DNA of 64,000 nt from Auanema rhodensis. Lineage: Eukaryota > Nematoda > Chromadorea > Rhabditida > Rhabditidae. Below the pieces are notes generated by a model that had not been told where the DNA came from, made no database searches, and saw only the letters and a program-made list of their open reading frames with translations. The stretch spans positions 20,518,501 through 20,582,500 of the forward strand of contig OZ059896.1 in assembly GCA_964057225.1 (NCBI GenBank), written 5' to 3'. Within the stretch, counting starts at the first letter, position 1; every line of letters starts with the position of its first letter. Of the stretch, positions 12,261 to 25,621 are shown one piece after another. Made by a program: the position numbers and the translations under genes.

Positions 12261-12282
12261 GATATAAGTGTGAACTTATATC
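12261..12282 (+). repeat. Dyad H4: 9-bp hairpin with GNRA-type loop (example in M35)
   Basis: GATATAAGT (offsets 329-337) and ACTTATATC (342-350) are perfect reverse complements separated by four bases, GTGA. As RNA the loop GUGA fits the stable GNRA tetraloop class, and the common variant A340 makes GUAA, also GNRA. ATATCA-GT-TGATAT crosses the unit boundary just downstream, and GATATC follows at offsets 4-9. The frequent C347 variant puts an A-C mismatch in the stem, and A336 (M16, M37, M164) does the same. The TATAAG inside could be misread as a TATA box; I see no gene for it to serve. Confidence 0.8.
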
Positions 12283-13687
12283 AGTTGATATCTCGGTGCA
12301 TTTTTAAGCTAGCGCAAATCTGATAACACAGATCGACGCAGCTCAAAAATCAGCATCGAATGCACTATACTACATTGAGAAACGTTTGATACAAAAATTA
12401 GTTATGATCGTTTGAAAAATGATGCATTAGTGTATGTTGAGTTTCCATGTACACTCAACATTGCTTCCAAAAACATTTTGACAAAAATTTTTTCGAAAAA
12501 TTTCAAAATAATTTAGGAAAAAGTAGATGTTTTTAGATTCCTTTTTTCAAGGCAAAGACGATGGACAATGTTATTCAACGAAAAAATTAATTCTTCAGGG
12601 TGAAAATCGAGGATATAAGTGTGAACTTATATCAGTTGATATCTCGGTGCATTTTTAAGCTAGCGCAAATCTGATAACACAGATCGACGCAGCTCAAAAA
12701 TCAGCATCGAATGCACTATACTACATTGAGAAACGTTTGATACAAAAATTAGTTATGATCGTTTGAAAAATGATGCATTAGTGTATGTTGAGTTTCCATG
12801 TACACTCAACATTGCTTCCAAAAACATTTTGACAAAAATTTTTTCGAAAAATTTCAAAATAATTTAGCAAAAAGTATATGTTTTTAGATTCCTTTTTTTA
12901 AGGCAAAGACGATGGACAATGTTATTCAACGAAAAAATTAATTCTTCAGGGTGAAAATCGAGGATATAAATGTGAACTTATATCAGTTGATATCTCGGTG
13001 CATTTTTAAGCTAGCGCAAATCTGATAACACAGATCGACGCAGCTTAAAAATCCGCATCGAATGCACTGTACTACATTGAGAAACGCTTAATACACAAAT
13101 TAGTTATGATCGTTTGAAAAATGATGCATTAGTGTGTGTTGAGTTTCCATGTACACTCAACATTGCTTCCAAAAACATTTTGACAAAAATTTTTTCGAAA
13201 AATTTCAAAATAATTTAGCAAAAAGTAGATGTTTTTAGATTCCATTTTTCAAGGCAAAGACGATGGACAATGTTATTTAACGAAAAAATTAATTCTTCAG
13301 GGTGAAAATCGAGGATATAAGTGTAAACTTATATCAGTTGATATCTCGGTGCATTTTTAAGCTAGCGCAAATCTGATAACACAGATCGACGCAGCTTAAA
13401 AATCCGCATCGAATGCACTATACTACATTGAGAAACGCTTGATACAAAAATTAGTTATGATCGTTTGAAAAATGATGCATTAGTGTATGTTGAGTTTCCA
13501 TGTACACTCAACATTGCTTCCAAAAACATTTTGACAAAAATTTTTTCGAAAAATTTCAAAATAATTTAGCAAAAAGTAGATGTTTTTAGATTCCTTTTTT
13601 CTAGGCAAAGACGATGGACAATGTTATTCAACGAAAAAATTAATTCTTCAGGGTGAAAATCGAGGATATAAGTGTGAACTTACATCA

Positions 13688-15091
13688 GTTGATATCTCGG
13701 TGCATTTTTAAGCTAGCGCAAATCTGATAACACAGATCGACGCAGCTTAAAAATCCGCATCGAATGCACTATACTACATTGAGAAACGCTTAATACAAAA
13801 ATTAGTTATGATCGTTTGAAAAATGATGCATTAGTGTATGTTGAGTTTCCATGTACACTCAACATTGCTTCCAAAAACATTTTGACAAAAATTTTTTCGA
13901 AAAATTTCAAAATAATTCAGCAAAAAGTAGATGTTTTTAGATTCCTTTTTTCAAGGCAAAGACGATGGACAATGTTATTCAACGAAAAAATTAATTCTTC
14001 AGGGTGAAAATCGAGGATATAAGTGTGAACTTATATCAGTTGATATCTCGGTGCATTTTTAAGCTAGCGCAAATCTGATAACACAGATCGACGCAGCTCA
14101 AAAATCCGCATCGAATGCACTATACTACATTGAGAAACGTTTGAAACAAAAATTAGTTATGATCGTTTGAAAAATGATGCATTAGTGTATGTTGAGTTTC
14201 CATGTACACTCAACATTGCTTCCAAAAACATTTTGACAAAAATTTTTTCGAAAAATTTCAAAATAATTTAGCAAAAAGTAGATGTTTTTAGATTCCTTTT
14301 TTCAAGGCAAAGACGATGGACAATGTTATTCAACGAAAAAATTAATTCTTCAGGGTGAAAATCGAGGATATAAGTGTGAACTTACATCAGTTGATATCTC
14401 GGTGCATTTTTAAGCTAGCGCAAATCTGATAACACAGATCGACGCAGCTTAAAAATCCGCATCGAATGCACTATACTACATTGAGAAACGTTTGATACAA
14501 AAATTAGTTATGATCGTTTGAAAAATGATGCATTAGTGTATGTTGAGTTTCCATGTACACTCAACATTGCTTCCAAAAACATTTTGACAAAAATTTTTTC
14601 GAAAAATTTCAAAATAATTTAGCAAAAAGTAGATGTTTTTAGATTCCTGTTTTTAAGGCAAAGACGATGGACAATGTTATTCAACGAAAAAATTAATTCT
14701 TCAGGGTGAAAATCGAGGATATAAGTGTGAACTTATATCAGTTGATATCTCGGTGCATTTTTAAGCTAGCGCAAATCTGATAACACAGATCGACGCAGCT
14801 TAAAAATCCGCATCGAATGCACTATACTACATTGAGAAACGTTTGATACAAAAATTAGTTATGATCGTTTGAAAAATGATGCATTAGTGTATGTTAAGTT
14901 TCCATGTACACTCAACATTGCTTCCAAAAACATTTTGACAAAAATTTTTTCGAAAAATTTCAAAATAATTTAGCAAAAAGTAGATGTTTTTAGATTCCTT
15001 TTTTCTAGGCAAAGACGATGGACAATGTTATTCAACGAAAAAATTAATTCTTCAGGGTGAAAATCGAGGATATAAGTGTGAACTTACATCA
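13688..15091 (+). repeat. P-Q-R-A tetramer M40-M43
   Basis: M40 is P, M41 Q, M42 R, and M43 (14741-15091) has A156 with T266, a mix of A and U marks. P-Q-R-A, 1404 bp, recurs at 15794-17197 and 25622-27025. Q-R-A without the leading P occurs at 17900-18952 and 20006-21058. M43 is the leftmost copy of the A156 change, which disrupts dyad H2. Confidence 0.8.
14891..14918 (+). repeat. H2-broken hairpin variant (A156), first of six
   Basis: The G at offset 156 is A in six monomers, at 14896, 17002, 17704, 18757, 20863 and 26830. This changes a G-C pair to A-C in the 9-bp stem while the other arm is unchanged. All six lie between 14.7 and 27.0 kb and five follow an R or S copy, so they descend from one mutation spread by array turnover. 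Confidence 0.8.
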
Positions 15092-18000
15092 GTTGATATC
15101 TCGGTGCATTTTTAAGCTAGCGCAAATCTGATAACACAGATCGACGCAGCTTAAAAATCCGCATCGAATGCACTATACTACATTGAGAAACGCTTAATAC
15201 AAAAATTAGTTATGATCGTTTGAAAAATGATGCATTAGTGTATGTTGAGTTTCCATGTACACTCAACATTGCTTCCAAAAACATTTTGACAAAAATTTTT
15301 TCGAAAAATTTCAAAATAATTCAGCAAAAAGTAGATGTTTTTAAATTCCTTTTTTCAAGGCAAAGACGATGGACAATGTTATTCAACGAAAAAATTAATT
15401 CTTCAGGGTGAAAATCGAGGATATAAGTGTGAACTTATATCAGTTGATATCTCGGTGCATTTTTAAGCTAGCGCAAATCTGATAACACAGATCGACGCAG
15501 CTCAAAAATCCGCATCGAATGCACTATACTACATTGAGAAACGTTTGAAACAAAAATTAGTTATGATCGTTTGAAAAATGATGCATTAGTGTATGTTGAG
15601 TTTCCATGTACACTCAACATTGCTTCCAAAAACATTTTGACAAAAATTTTTTCGAAAAATTTCAAAATAATTTAGCAAAAAGTAGATGTTTTTAGATTCC
15701 TTTTTTCAAGGCAAAGACGATGGACAATGTTATTCAACGAAAAAATTAATTCTTCAGGGTGAAAATCGAGGATATAAGTGTGAACTTACATCAGTTGATA
15801 TCTCGGTGCATTTTTAAGCTAGCGCAAATCTGATAACACAGATCGACGCAGCTTAAAAATCCGCATCGAATGCACTATACTACATTGAGAAACGCTTGAT
15901 ACAAAAATTAGTTATGATCGTTTGAAAAATGATGCATTAGTGTATGTTGAGTTTCCATGTACACTCAACATTGCTTCCAAAAACATTTTGACAAAAATTT
16001 TTTCGAAAAATTTCAAAATAATTCAGCAAAAAGTAGATGTTTTTAGATTCCTTTTTTCAAGGCAAAGACGATGGACAATGTTATTCAACGAAAAAATTAA
16101 TTCTTCAGGGTGAAAATCGAGGATATAAGTGTGAACTTATATCAGTTGATATCTCGGTGCATTTTTAAGCTAGCGCAAATCTGATAACACAGATCGACGC
16201 AGCTCAAAAATCCGCATCGAATGCACTATACTACATTGAGAAACGTTTGAAACAAAAATTAGTTATGATCGTTTGAAAAATGATGCATTAGTGTATGTTG
16301 AGTTTCCATGTACACTCAACATTGCTTCCAAAAACATTTTGACAAAAATTTTTTCGAAAAATTTCAAAATAATTTAGCAAAAAGTAGATGTTTTTAGATT
16401 CCTTATTTCAAGGCAAAGACGATGGACAATGTTATTCAACGAAAAAATTAATTCTTCAGGGTGAAAATCGAGGATATAAGTGTGAACTTACATCAGTTGA
16501 TATCTCGGTGCATTTTTAAGCTAGCGCAAATCTGATAACACAGATCGACGCAGCTTAAAAATCCGCATCGAATGCACTATACTACATTGAGAAACGTTTG
16601 ATACAAAAATTAGTTATGATCGTTTGAAAAATGATGCATTAGTGTATGTTGAGTTTCCATGTACACTCAACATTGCTTCCAAAAACATTTTGACAAAAAT
16701 TTTTTCGAAAAATTTCAAAATAATTTAGCAAAAAGTAGATGTTTTTAGATTCCTGTTTTTAAGGCAAAGACGATGGACAATGTTATTCAACGAAAAAATT
16801 AATTCTTCAGGGTGAAAATCGAGGATATAAGTGTGAACTTATATCAGTTGATATCTCGGTGCATTTTTAAGCTAGCGCAAATCTGATAACACAGATCGAC
16901 GCAGCTTAAAAATCCGCATCGAATGCACTATACTACATTGAGAAACGTTTGATACAAAAATTAGTTATGATCGTTTGAAAAATGATGCATTAGTGTATGT
17001 TAAGTTTCCATGTACACTCAACATTGCTTCCAAAAACATTTTGACAAAAATTTTTTCGAAAAATTTCAAAATAATTTAGCAAAAAGTAGATGTTTTTAGA
17101 TTCCTGTTTTTAAGGCAAAGACGATGGACAATGTTATTCAACGAAAAAATTAATTCTTCAGGGTGAAAATCGAGGATATAAGTGTGAACTTATATCAGTT
17201 GATATCTCGGTGCATTTTTAAGCTAGCGCAAATCTGATAACACAGATCGACGCAGCTTAAAAATTCGCATCGAATGCACTATACTACATTGAGAAACGCT
17301 TGATACAAAAATTAGTTATGATCGTTTGAAAAATGATGCATTAGTGTATGTTGAGTTTCCATGTACACTCAACATTGCTTCCAAAAACATTTTGACAAAA
17401 ATTTTTTCGAAAAATTTCAAAATAATTTAGCAGAAAGTAGATGTTTTTAGATTCCTGTTTTTAAGGCAAAGACGATGGACAATGTTATTCAACGAAAAAA
17501 TTAATTCTTCAGGGTGAAAATCGAGGATATAAGTGTGAACTTATATCAGTTGATATCTCGGTGCATTTTTAAGCTAGCGCAAATCTGATAACACAGATCG
17601 ACGCAGCTTAAAAATCCGCATCGAATGCACTATACTACATTGAGAAACGTTTGATACAAAAATTAGTTATGATCGTTTGAAAAATGATGCATTAGTGTAT
17701 GTTAAGTTTCCATGTACACTCAACATTGCTTCCAAAAACATTTTGACAAAAATTTTTTCGAAAAATTTCAAAATAATTTAGCAAAAAGTAGATGTTTTTA
17801 GATTCCTGTTTTTAAGGCAAAGACGATGGACAATGTTATTCAACGAAAAAATTAATTCTTCAGGGTGAAAATCGAGGATATAAGTGTGAACTTATATCAG
17901 TTGATATCTCGGTGCATTTTTAAGCTAGCGCAAATCTGATAACACAGATCGACGCAGCTCAAAAATCCGCATCGAATGCACTATACTACATTGAGAAACG

Positions 18001-21000
18001 TTTGAAACAAAAATTAGTTATGATCGTTTGAAAAATGATGCATTAGTGTATGTTGAGTTTCCATGTACACTCAACATTGCTTCCAAAAACATTTTGACAA
18101 AAATTTTTTCGAAAAATTTCAAAATAATTTAGCAAAAAGTAGATGTTTTTAGATTCCTTTTTTCAAGGCAAAGACGATGGACAATGTTATTCAACGAAAA
18201 AATTAATTCTTCAGGGTGAAAATCGAGGATATAAGTGTGAACTTACATCAGTTGATATCTCGGTGCATTTTTAAGCTAGCGCAAATCTGATAACACAGAT
18301 CGACGCAGCTTAAAAATCCGCATCGAATGCACTATACTACATTGAGAAACGTTTGATACAAAAATTAGTTATGATCGTTTGAAAAATGATGCATTAGTGT
18401 ATGTTGAGTTTCCATGTACACTCAACATTGCTTCCAAAAACATTTTGACAAAAATTTTTTCGAAAAATTTCAAAATAATTTAGCAAAAAGTAGATGTTTT
18501 TAGATTCCTGTTTTTAAGGCAAAGACGATGGACAATGTTATTCAACGAAAAAATTAATTCTTCAGGGTGAAAATCGAGGATATAAGTGTGAACTTATATC
18601 AGTTGATATCTCGGTGCATTTTTAAGCTAGCGCAAATCTGATAACACAGATCGACGCAGCTTAAAAATCCGCATCGAATGCACTATACTACATTGAGAAA
18701 CGTTTGATACAAAAATTAGTTATGATCGTTTGAAAAATGATGCATTAGTGTATGTTAAGTTTCCATGTACACTCAACATTGCTTCCAAAAACATTTTGAC
18801 AAAAATTTTTTCGAAAAATTTCAAAATAATTTAGCAAAAAGTAGATGTTTTTAGATTCCTTTTTTCTAGGCAAAGACGATGGACAATGTTATTCAACGAA
18901 AAAATTAATTCTTCAGGGTGAAAATCGAGGATATAAGTGTGAACTTACATCAGTTGATATCTCGGTGCATTTTTAAGCTAGCGCAAATCTGATAACACAG
19001 ATCGACGCAGCTTAAAAATCCGCATCGAATGCACTATACTACATTGAGAAACGCTTAATACAAAAATTAGTTATGATCGTTTGAAAAATGATGCATTAGT
19101 GTATGTTGAGTTTCCATGTACACTCAACATTGCTTCCAAAAACATTTTGACAAAAATTTTTTCGAAAAATTTCAAAATAATTCAGCAAAAAGTAGATGTT
19201 TTTAGATTCCTTTTTTCAAGGCAAAGACGATGGACAATGTTATTCAACGAAAAAATTAATTCTTCAGGGTGAAAATCGAGGATATAAGTGTGAACTTATA
19301 TCAGTTGATATCTCGGTGCATTTTTAAGCTAGCGCAAATCTGATAACACAGATCGACGCAGCTTAAAAATCCGCATCGAATGCACTATACTACATTGAGA
19401 AACGTTTGAAACAAAAATTAGTTATGATCGTTTGAAAAATGATGCATTAGTGTATGTTGAGTTTCCATGTACACTCAACATTGCTTCCAAAAACATTTTG
19501 ACAAAAATTTTTTCGAAAAATTTCAAAATAATTTAGCAAAAAGTAGATGTTTTTAGATTCCTTTTTTCAAGGCAAAGACGATGGACAATGTTATTCAACG
19601 AAAAAATTAATTCTTCAGGGTGAAAATCGAGGATATAAGTGTGAACTTACATCAGTTGATATCTCGGTGCATTTTTAAGCTAGCGCAAATCTGATAACAC
19701 AGATCGACGCAGCTTAAAAATCCGCATCGAATGCACTATACTATATTGAGAAACGCTTGATACAAAAATTAGTTATGATCGTTTGAAAAATGATGCATTA
19801 GTGTATGTTGAGTTTCCATGTACACTCAACATTGCTTCCAAAAACATTTTGACAAAAATTTTTTCGAAAAATTTCAAAATAATTTAGCAAAAAGTAGATG
19901 TTTTTAGATTCCTTTTTTCTAGGCAAAGACGATGGACAATGTTATTCAACGAAAAAATTAATTCTTCAGGGTGAAAATCGAGGATATAAGTGTGAACTTA
20001 CATCAGTTGATATCTCGGTGCATTTTTAAGCTAGCGCAAATCTGATAACACAGATCGACGCAGCTTAAAAATCCGCATCGAATGCACTATACTACATTGA
20101 GAAACGTTTGAAACAAAAATTAGTTATGATCGTTTGAAAAATGATGCATTAGTGTATGTTGAGTTTCCATGTACACTCAACATTGCTTCCAAAAACATTT
20201 TGACAAAAATTTTTTCGAAAAATTTCAAAATAATTTAGCAAAAAGTAGATGTTTTTAGATTCCTTTTTTCAAGGCAAAGACGATGGACAATGTTATTCAA
20301 CGAAAAAATTAATTCTTCAGGGTGAAAATCGAGGATATAAGTGTGAACTTACATCAGTTGATATCTCGGTGCATTTTTAAGCTAGCGCAAATCTGATAAC
20401 ACAGATCGACGCAGCTTAAAAATCCGCATCGAATGCACTATACTACATTGAGAAACGTTTGATACAAAAATTAGTTATGATCGTTTGAAAAATGATGCAT
20501 TAGTGTATGTTGAGTTTCCATGTACACTCAACATTGCTTCCAAAAACATTTTGACAAAAATTTTTTCGAAAAATTTCAAAATAATTTAGCAAAAAGTAGA
20601 TGTTTTTAGATTCCTGTTTTTAAGGCAAAGACGATGGACAATGTTATTCAACGAAAAAATTAATTCTTCAGGGTGAAAATCGAGGATATAAGTGTGAACT
20701 TATATCAGTTGATATCTCGGTGCATTTTTAAGCTAGCGCAAATCTGATAACACAGATCGACGCAGCTTAAAAATCCGCATCGAATGCACTATACTACATT
20801 GAGAAACGTTTGATACAAAAATTAGTTATGATCGTTTGAAAAATGATGCATTAGTGTATGTTAAGTTTCCATGTACACTCAACATTGCTTCCAAAAACAT
20901 TTTGACAAAAATTTTTTCGAAAAATTTCAAAATAATTTAGCAAAAAGTAGATGTTTTTAGATTCCTGTTTTTAAGGCAAAGACGATGGACAATGTTATTC

Positions 21001-22111
21001 AACGAAAAAATTAATTCTTCAGGGTGAAAATCGAGGATATAAGTGTGAACTTATATCAGTTGATATCTCGGTGCATTTTTAAGCTAGCGCAAATCTGATA
21101 ACACAGATCGACGCAGCTTAAAAATTCGCATCGAATGCACTATACTACATTGAGAAACGCTTGATACAAAAATTAGTTATGATCGTTTGAAAAATGATGC
21201 ATTAGTGTATGTTGAGTTTCCATGTACACTCAACATTGCTTCCAAAAACATTTTGACAAAAATTTTTTCGAAAAATTTCAAAATAATTTAGCAAAAAGTA
21301 GATGTTTTTAGATTCCATTTTTCAAGGCAAAGACGATGGACAATGTTATTTAACGAAAAAATTAATTCTTCAGGGTGAAAATCGAGGATATAAGTGTAAA
21401 CTTATATCAGTTGATATCTCGGTGCATTTTTAAGCTAGCGCAAATCTGATAACACAGATCGACGCAGCTTAAAAATCCGCATCGAATGCACTATACTACA
21501 TTGAGAAACGCTTGATACAAAAATTAGTTATGATCGTTTGAAAAATGATGCATTAGTGTATGTTGAGTTTCCATGTACACTCAACATTGCTTCCAAAAAC
21601 ATTTTGACAAAAATTTTTTCGAAAAATTTCAAAATAATTTAGCAAAAAGTAGATGTTTTTAGATTCCTTTTTTCTAGGCAAAGACGATGGACAATGTTAT
21701 TCAACGAAAAAATTAATTCTTCAGGGTGAAAATCGAGGATATAAGTGTGAACTTATATCAGTTGATATCTCGGTGCATTTTTAAGCTAGCGCAAATCTGA
21801 TAACACAGATCGACGCAGCTTAAAAATTCGCATCGAATGCACTATACTACATTGAGAAACGCTTGATACAAAAATTAGTTATGATCGTTTGAAAAATGAT
21901 GCATTAGTGTATGTTGAGTTTCCATGTACACTCAACATTGCTTCCAAAAACATTTTGACAAAAATTTTTTCGAAAAATTTCAAAATAATTTAGCAAAAAG
22001 TATATGTTTTTAGATTCCTTTTTTCTAGGCAAAGACGATGGACAATGTTATTCAACGAAAAAATTAATTCTTCAGGGTGAAAATCGAGGATATAAGTGTG
22101 AACTTACATCA
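15092..22111 (+). repeat. Scrambled P/Q/R/A/S/U zone, M44-M63
   Basis: The order is P-Q-P-Q-R-A-S-A-Q-R-A/U-P-Q-U-Q-R-A-S-U-S/U. Q-R-A-S occurs twice, at 16145-17548 and 20006-21409, a lag of 3861 bp (11 monomers). P copies at 15794, 18953 and 22112 are each nine monomers apart. M44 has A253 (AAATTCC), M47 has CCTTATTTC, and M57 has CTATATTG. M56, M58 and M173 are Q copies that keep T61, unlike the usual C61. M50 has T68 with the R-type G260 and T265, so it is a mix. Confidence 0.75.
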
Positions 22112-24217
22112 GTTGATATCTCGGTGCATTTTTAAGCTAGCGCAAATCTGATAACACAGATCGACGCAGCTTAAAAATCCGCATCGAATGCACTATACTA
22201 CATTGAGAAACGCTTAATACAAAAATTAGTTATGATCGTTTGAAAAATGATGCATTAGTGTATGTTGAGTTTCCATGTACACTCAACATTGCTTCCAAAA
22301 ACATTTTGACAAAAATTTTTTCGAAAAATTTCAAAATAATTCAGCAAAAAGTAGATGTTTTTAGATTCCTTTTTTCAAGGCAAAGACGATGGACAATGTT
22401 ATTCAACGAAAAAATTAATTCTTCAGGGTGAAAATCGAGGATATAAGTGTGAACTTATATCAGTTGATATCTCGGTGCATTTTTAAGCTAGCGCAAATCT
22501 GATAACACAGATCGACGCAGCTCAAAAATCCGCATCGAATGCACTATACTACATTGAGAAACGTTTGAAACAAAAATTAGTTATGATCGTTTGAAAAATG
22601 ATGCATTAGTGTATGTTGAGTTTCCATGTACACTCAACATTGCTTCCAAAAACATTTTGACAAAAATTTTTTCGAAAAATTTCAAAATAATTTAGCAAAA
22701 AGTAGATGTTTTTAGATTCCTTTTTTCAAGGCAAAGACGATGGACAATGTTATTCAACGAAAAAATTAATTCTTCAGGGTGAAAATCGAGGATATAAGTG
22801 TGAACTTACATCAGTTGATATCTCGGTGCATTTTTAAGCTAGCGCAAATCTGATAACACAGATCGACGCAGCTTAAAAATCCGCATCGAATGCACTATAC
22901 TACATTGAGAAACGTTTGATACAAAAATTAGTTATGATCGTTTGAAAAATGATGCATTAGTGTATGTTGAGTTTCCATGTACACTCAACATTGCTTCCAA
23001 AAACATTTTGACAAAAATTTTTTCGAAAAATTTCAAAATAATTTAGCAAAAAGTAGATGTTTTTAGATTCCTGTTTTTAAGGCAAAGACGATGGACAATG
23101 TTATTCAACGAAAAAATTAATTCTTCAGGGTGAAAATCGAGGATATAAGTGTAAACTTATATCAGTTGATATCTCGGTGCATTTTTAAGCTAGCGCAAAT
23201 CTGATAACACAGATCGACGCAGCTTAAAAATCCGCATCGAATGCACTATACTACATTGAGAAACGCTTGATACAAAAATTAGTTATGATCGTTTGAAAAA
23301 TGATGCATTAGTGTATGTTGAGTTTCCATGTACACTCAACATTGCTTCCAAAAACATTTTGACAAAAATTTTTTCGAAAAATTTCAAAATAATTTAGCAA
23401 AAAGTAGATGTTTTTAGATTCCTTTTTTCTAGGCAAAGACGATGGACAATGTTATTCAACGAAAAAATTAATTCTTCAGGGTGAAAATCGAGGATATAAG
23501 TGTGAACTTACATCAGTTGATATCTCGGTGCATTTTTAAGCTAGCGCAAATCTGATAACACAGATCGACGCAGCTTAAAAATCCGCATCGAATGCACTAT
23601 ACTACATTGAGAAACGTTTGATACAAAAATTAGTTATGATCGTTTGAAAAATGATGCATTAGTGTATGTTGAGTTTCCATGTACACTCAACATTGCTTCC
23701 AAAAACATTTTGACAAAAATTTTTTCGAAAAATTTCAAAATAATTTAGCAAAAAGTAGATGTTTTTAGATTCCTGTTTTTAAGGCAAAGACGATGGACAA
23801 TGTTATTCAACGAAAAAATTAATTCTTCAGGGTGAAAATCGAGGATATAAGTGTAAACTTATATCAGTTGATATCTCGGTGCATTTTTAAGCTAGCGCAA
23901 ATCTGATAACACAGATCGACGCAGCTTAAAAATCCGCATCGAATGCACTATACTACATTGAGAAACGCTTGATACAAAAATTAGTTATGATCGTTTGAAA
24001 AATGATGCATTAGTGTATGTTGAGTTTCCATGTACACTCAACATTGCTTCCAAAAACATTTTGACAAAAATTTTTTCGAAAAATTTCAAAATAATTTAGC
24101 AAAAAGTAGATGTTTTTAGATTCCTTTTTTCTAGGCAAAGACGATGGACAATGTTATTCAACGAAAAAATTAATTCTTCAGGGTGAAAATCGAGGATATA
24201 AGTGTGAACTTACATCA
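22112..24217 (+). repeat. P-Q then R-U dimers, M64-M69
   Basis: After P (M64) and Q (M65) comes a tandem pair of 702-bp dimers, M66-M67 (22814-23515) and M68-M69 (23516-24217). Each has an R copy ending in A340 and a U copy ending in C347. The two dimers look identical by eye. The same R-U dimer appears singly at 28430-29131 and 36152-36853, followed in each case by a V copy, as here at 24218. Confidence 0.8.
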
Positions 24218-25621
24218 GTTGATATCTCGGTGCATTTTCAAGCTAGCGCAAATCTGATAACACAGATCGACGCAGCTTAAAAATCCGCATCGAATGCACT
24301 ATACTACATTGAGAAACGCTTAATACAAAAATTAGTTATGATCGTTTGAAAAATGATGCATTAGTGTATGTTGAGTTTCCATGTACACTCAACATTGCTT
24401 CCAAAAACATTTTGACAAAAATTTTTTCGAAAAATTTTAAAATAATTTAGGAAAAAGTAGATGTTTTTAGATTCCTTTTTTCAAGGCAAAGACGATGGAC
24501 AATGTTATTCAACGAAAAAATCAATTCTTCAGGGTGAAAATCGAGGATATAAGTGTGAACTTATATCAGTTGATATCTCGGTGCATTTTTAAGCTAGCGC
24601 AAATCTGATAACACAGATCGACGCAGCTTAAAAATCCGCATCGAATGCACTATACTACATTGAGAAACGCTTGATACAAAATTTAGTTATGATCGTTTGA
24701 AAAATGATGCATTAGTGTATGTTGAGTTTCCATGTACACTCAACATTGCTTCCAAAAACATTTTGACAAAAATTTTTTCGAAAAATTTCAAAATAATTTA
24801 GGAAAAAGTAGATGTTTTTAGATTCCTTTTTTCAAGGCAAAGACGATGGACAATATTATTCAACGAAAAAATTAATTCTTCAGGGTGAAAATCGAGGATA
24901 TAAGTGTGAACTTATATCAGTTGATATCTCGGTGCATTTTTAAGCTAGCGCAAATCTGATAACACAGATCGACGCAGCTCAAAAATCCGCATCGAATGCA
25001 CTATACTACATTGAGAAACGTTTGATACAAAAATTAGTTATGATCGTTTGAAAAATGATGCATTAGTGTATGTTGAGTTTCCATGTACACTCAACATTGC
25101 TTCCAAAAACATTTTGACAAAAATTTTTTCGAAAAATTTCAAAATAATTTAGCAAAAAGTAGATGTTTTTAGATTCCTTTTTTCAAGGCAAAGACGATGG
25201 ACAATGTTATTCAACTAAAAAATTAATTCTTCAGGGTGAAAATCGAGGATATAAGTGTGAACTTACATCAGTTGATATCTCGGTGCATTATTAAGCTAGC
25301 GCAAATCTGATAACACAGATCGACGCAGCTTAAAAATCCGCATCGAATGCACTATACTACATTGAGAAACGTTTGATACAAAAATTAGTTATGATCGTTT
25401 GAAAAATGATGCATTAGTGTATGTTGAGTTTCCATGTACACTCAACATTGCTTCCAAAAACATTTTGACAAAAATTTTTTCGAAAAATTTCAAAATAATT
25501 TAGCAAAAAGTAGATGTTTTTAGATTCCTGTTTTTAAGGCAAAGACGATGGACAATGTTATTCAACGAAAAAATTAATTCTTCAGGGTGAAAATCGAGGA
25601 TATAAGTGTGAACTTATATCA
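24218..25621 (+). repeat. V-Y/W-X-R island M70-M73, linked to 51245-52648
   Basis: This four-monomer block sits among P/Q/R/U copies but belongs to families that dominate farther right. It matches M147-M150 at a lag of 27027 bp (77 monomers), including the rare T221 (24438 and 51465), seen only in those two copies. M71 and M148 both combine T114, G234 and A287. Private changes here are C22 in M70, CAACTAAAA in M72 and CATTATTAAG in M73. Confidence 0.8.

Larger units (their letters stand above)
11933..12283 (+). repeat. Reference monomer (M35) used for offset numbering
   Basis: This copy is close to the commonest base at most sites, apart from the G234 marker, and it anchors the offsets used elsewhere. 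In order it holds a GATATC site (offsets 4-9), a 51-nt dyad (17-67), the variable CTTAATAC stretch (102-109), an invariant box (117-150), a hairpin (151-178), an A-tract and TTCGAA palindrome (186-226), the most variable segment (231-266), a second variable segment (285-305) and a terminal hairpin (329-350). All six frames are short or stopped. In the only frame that opens in other copies, this one has TAG at offsets 231-233. Confidence 0.95.
9934..13917 (+). repeat. 21-monomer-lag duplication, copy 2
   Basis: This is the partner of 2563-6546. M29 (9827-10177) is the junction monomer: its first part is Q-type, with A107 at 9933, and its second part is N-type, with A259, G285 and A304. The left breakpoint therefore lies between 9934 and the first N marker near 10085. 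On the right, M39 (U) is followed by P at 13688, where copy 1 has six further monomers (M19-M24) before its P. Confidence 0.9.

Noticed and set aside
12263-12268. TATAAG as a TATA box promoter in each monomer
   Set aside because: It is one arm of hairpin H4 and AT-rich by composition. No gene, initiator or conserved downstream element follows.
11933-12283. Monomer as an ancient dimer of two related ~175-bp halves
   Set aside because: I compared the two halves by eye and found only short AT-rich similarities, such as runs around AATTTAG and AAATTAG, not sustained alignment. A proper self-alignment could still change this.
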